Shown here in pieces: positions 22,264-23,981 of a stretch of DNA of 23,981 bases. A program made the position numbers and the translations under genes. The DNA lies in NCBI GenBank assembly GCA_015163815.1, contig JAAOIJ010000054.1:1-23981 (forward strand). The letters are read 5' to 3'. This DNA comes from Endozoicomonadaceae bacterium (GTDB lineage Bacteria > Pseudomonadota > Gammaproteobacteria > Pseudomonadales > Endozoicomonadaceae). Within the stretch, counting starts at the first letter, position 1. Each line of letters starts with the position of its first letter. Below the pieces are notes generated by a model. The model saw nothing but the letters and a program-made list of their open reading frames with translations, had not been told where the DNA came from and did no database searches.

Positions 22264-23545
22264 ATGATACGCTGTGTTTTACTGCGAATGACTACCATCT
22301 GCTTTATCAGTTTTTTTATATTGCAATACATTGGCCAGCATTCAGTGATACGATTCCTTGGTTACAAATTAAATCAATGACGCATCATTTACATGATGAT
22401 TCGATCTGCAAAGAAGATGCTGTTAATGATTCGAAGCACAAGAAGCCAACAGGTCTTCATTTATCGTATGGTTTTGTGAAAGCCATGGAGGCAGATGATT
22501 TGAAAATTTATCAAGACTTCACTTCAATTGAAGCATTATCTGATATGAAATATATGCCTGTAGAGAAAGTATTCCAAGAATAGATTGTTTGTAAGATAGC
22601 AAAACAAGCTTATTATTCTGATATATTGCATTTTCATGAATTATTGGAGACAGTTTTTAAATCAATAAGATTGAATAGTACTTATTACTATCGACTGACT
22701 TTCCAGGAGTATATGCTACCGATCATTATGACAAAAGATGCTTTCGGTAATGGTATGATCACAGTATATGATCCTGATCGCACATTTCAATATATGACTT
22801 TTTCAATTCATTATTCTGTAAAAAAGAGAGAGCAATGCGATACAGCTAGCATAGCAAAGAATCAGATAGAACAATGGAATTCTATTTTTGATTTTATGAC
22901 GCCTTATAAAAGAGCATATATAAAACAACCAGAGCATACTTTGGCTTTATTAAGTTGGGATGTGCAAAATAATGATGATAACTCGCCCATTGAATTTAAA
23001 ATATTTTCTAACGATACAATGTATATGTTGGACTTATTATTGAACACAGGGCATGATGGCATCATTTCAGACCCAGAAGTTTTTTTTTAGGATTATCTGT
23101 TCGTGAGGAATATGAATTGAATCAGGTACTCAATATGATCAGTATCTACCGTGGATTACAGTTTGCTATTATAAATAACCATTGCAAAGCTGTTGATTGT
23201 TTTTTGTATCAATTAAATCAGATAGTCTTATATTTTTCAAATAATCAACAAATACAAGGCGATTTACGAGACAACTTAGAGTGTATATGGAAATCCTGCG
23301 TTGCTAATAAGGTGTCTGCCTTATATTATGTATATGTCTTTAAATTGATTGATATGCTTAGAGTGATATATCTTCGTATTTCATTTTGGATTGATAATCC
23401 AAATATCTTATGGTCTAAAAGGGATATTTTTGATATATTTTTGGGTAAACAAAACAATGGACGGAGTTATTTAAATCTTTTAGAAAGTCCTGAGTATTGC
23501 GAGATTCAAGAATTCTATGTGAGTAAACTGAATATCTTGAAGTAA
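22264..23545 (+). pseudogene. exported protein gene broken by two frameshifts and one stop
   Basis: ATG 22264 has a strong AGGAG Shine-Dalgarno and starts MIRCVLLRMTTICFISFF, a signal-like sequence. Three lesions follow. At T7 (22311-22317) one extra T would join the next open frame (IAIHWPAFSDTIPWLQIKSM, then HHLHDDSICKED). At 22581-22583 an in-frame TAG follows VEKVFQE, and the frame stays open after it. At T9 (23080-23088) one extra T would join DPEVFF to LGLSVREEYELNQVLNMISI. Repaired, it would encode about 427 residues. Separate short pieces at 22377-22583, 22626-23090 and 23117-23545 are best read as this one decayed gene. Family unknown. TAG is a normal stop elsewhere in the window (for example bioD), so recoding is unlikely. 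Confidence 0.7.
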
Positions 23546-23723
23546 CAATAAAACGGTATCTAATTAAGTATTCAATATACCTTATCCAGTGTAAAGTGAA
23601 ATAATAAGGCATTTTCTCTAGCCAAAAAAATAAGTTTCACTATGTCATGAGTATTAAGATATATCAATTTGAGTTCATGAACCTTGTTAAAGATAAGAAA
23701 GATACGATCGCATACCATTATTT

Positions 23724-23981
23724 TTATTGGCCCATCCAACCATGAAGTGCAACACCTAAAGGTTTTTCTATTCCTCGCATAACTTCGTTAGGTGTTCGAT
23801 AGTTTAACACTTTTCTAGGTTTATTATTGAGTGCTTTTTGAATCGCTAAAATCTCATCATTTTCTATGCCTATAAACTCTGTTTTCTTTGGCAGATATTG
23901 ACGAGATAATCCATTGGTGTGCTCATTTAAACCTCTTTCCCAAGAAGCATAAGGTGTAGCAAAATAACATTTTATTTTCAA
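23724..23981 (-). CDS. IS30-family transposase, C-terminal part (cut by window edge)
   Basis: The 85 codons visible read KIKCYFATPYASWERGLNEH, then TNGLSRQYLPKKTEF, and later LNNKPRKVLNYRTPNEV. The FA-x-PY-x-SWERG-x-NE-x-TNGL-x-RQY-x-PK block carries the third catalytic acid (Glu of the DDE triad in this family), and NN-x-PRK-x-L-x-Y-x-TPNEV is the usual IS30 ending. It stops at a TAA (23726-23724). The first two catalytic Asp residues are outside the window, so integrity cannot be judged. The outer end of the element should lie within a few tens of bases left of 23724, but I could not identify its inverted repeat. Confidence 0.9.
   Translation of the reverse strand: MKIKCYFATPYASWERGLNEHTNGLSRQYLPKKTEFIGIENDEILAIQKALNNKPRKVLNYRTPNEVMRGIEKPLGVALHGWMGQ

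Noticed and set aside
22581..22583. Recoding of TAG as an amino acid
   Set aside because: TAG ends bioD, the acyltransferase gene and the lipoprotein gene in this window, so it is a normal stop codon here.
22377..23090. Two or three independent small genes after murJ
   Set aside because: The frames join into one protein across a single TAG and two T tracts, and the downstream pieces lack ribosome-binding sites; one decayed gene explains them better.

Overview
The window is AT-rich, densely coded DNA from what looks like a host-associated gammaproteobacterium. Evidence for this is an E. coli-like elongator tRNA-Met next to a tRNA-Gln, a long E. coli-type phosphoglucose isomerase, a DUF3094-type membrane protein, full-length Mfd and MurJ, and many degraded genes and insertion-sequence fragments. 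A Legionellales/Coxiella-like intracellular bacterium would fit, but no single gene proves it.

Layout. Positions 1-420 hold remnants of two insertion sequences: the C-terminus of an IS5-type transposase and a short internal IS256-type fragment. Positions 550-1468 (minus) hold an unrecognised exported or membrane protein gene interrupted at an A11 tract. Core genes follow: mfd (plus) and pgi (minus) converge; a DUF3094 protein (minus) and a class I methyltransferase (plus) diverge; a thiolase (minus) meets the methyltransferase tail to tail. A roughly 800-base non-coding stretch carries tRNA-Met(CAT) and tRNA-Gln(TTG) behind a TTGACA promoter. Next come a lipoprotein with a possible GT-B-like fold (plus), a PlsB/PlsC-type acyltransferase (minus), bioD (minus), an unknown acidic protein (plus) and a long acyl-CoA dehydrogenase (plus).

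The right part is more accessory. A 139-bp MITE-like element with 17-bp terminal inverted repeats and 5-bp flanking direct repeats lies at 16528-16666. Two tandem minus-strand paralogues (16849-18564 and 18698-20314) encode exported proteins with WD40-like repeats. They diverge from murJ, and the intervening region is rich in palindromes, with a strong extended -10 promoter, a leader hairpin and a 10-codon upstream ORF abutting murJ. After murJ, 22264-23545 is one exported-protein gene broken by two homopolymer frameshifts and one amber codon. The window ends inside an IS30-type transposase.

How the genes relate. Mfd (transcription-coupled repair), Pgi (glycolysis), BioD (biotin), thiolase and acyl-CoA dehydrogenase (acyl-CoA metabolism), the acyltransferase (phospholipid synthesis) and MurJ (lipid II flipping) are housekeeping genes; most stand alone or in opposed pairs, not in operons. 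The lineage-specific material is a set of exported proteins of unknown function: the A11-disrupted gene, the lipoprotein, the two propeller-like paralogues and the broken gene after murJ. The acidic protein at 13219 is a further orphan with no visible export signal. The most notable signals are the paralogous propeller pair, the homopolymer-tract lesions confined to exported-protein genes, and the MITE-like element.
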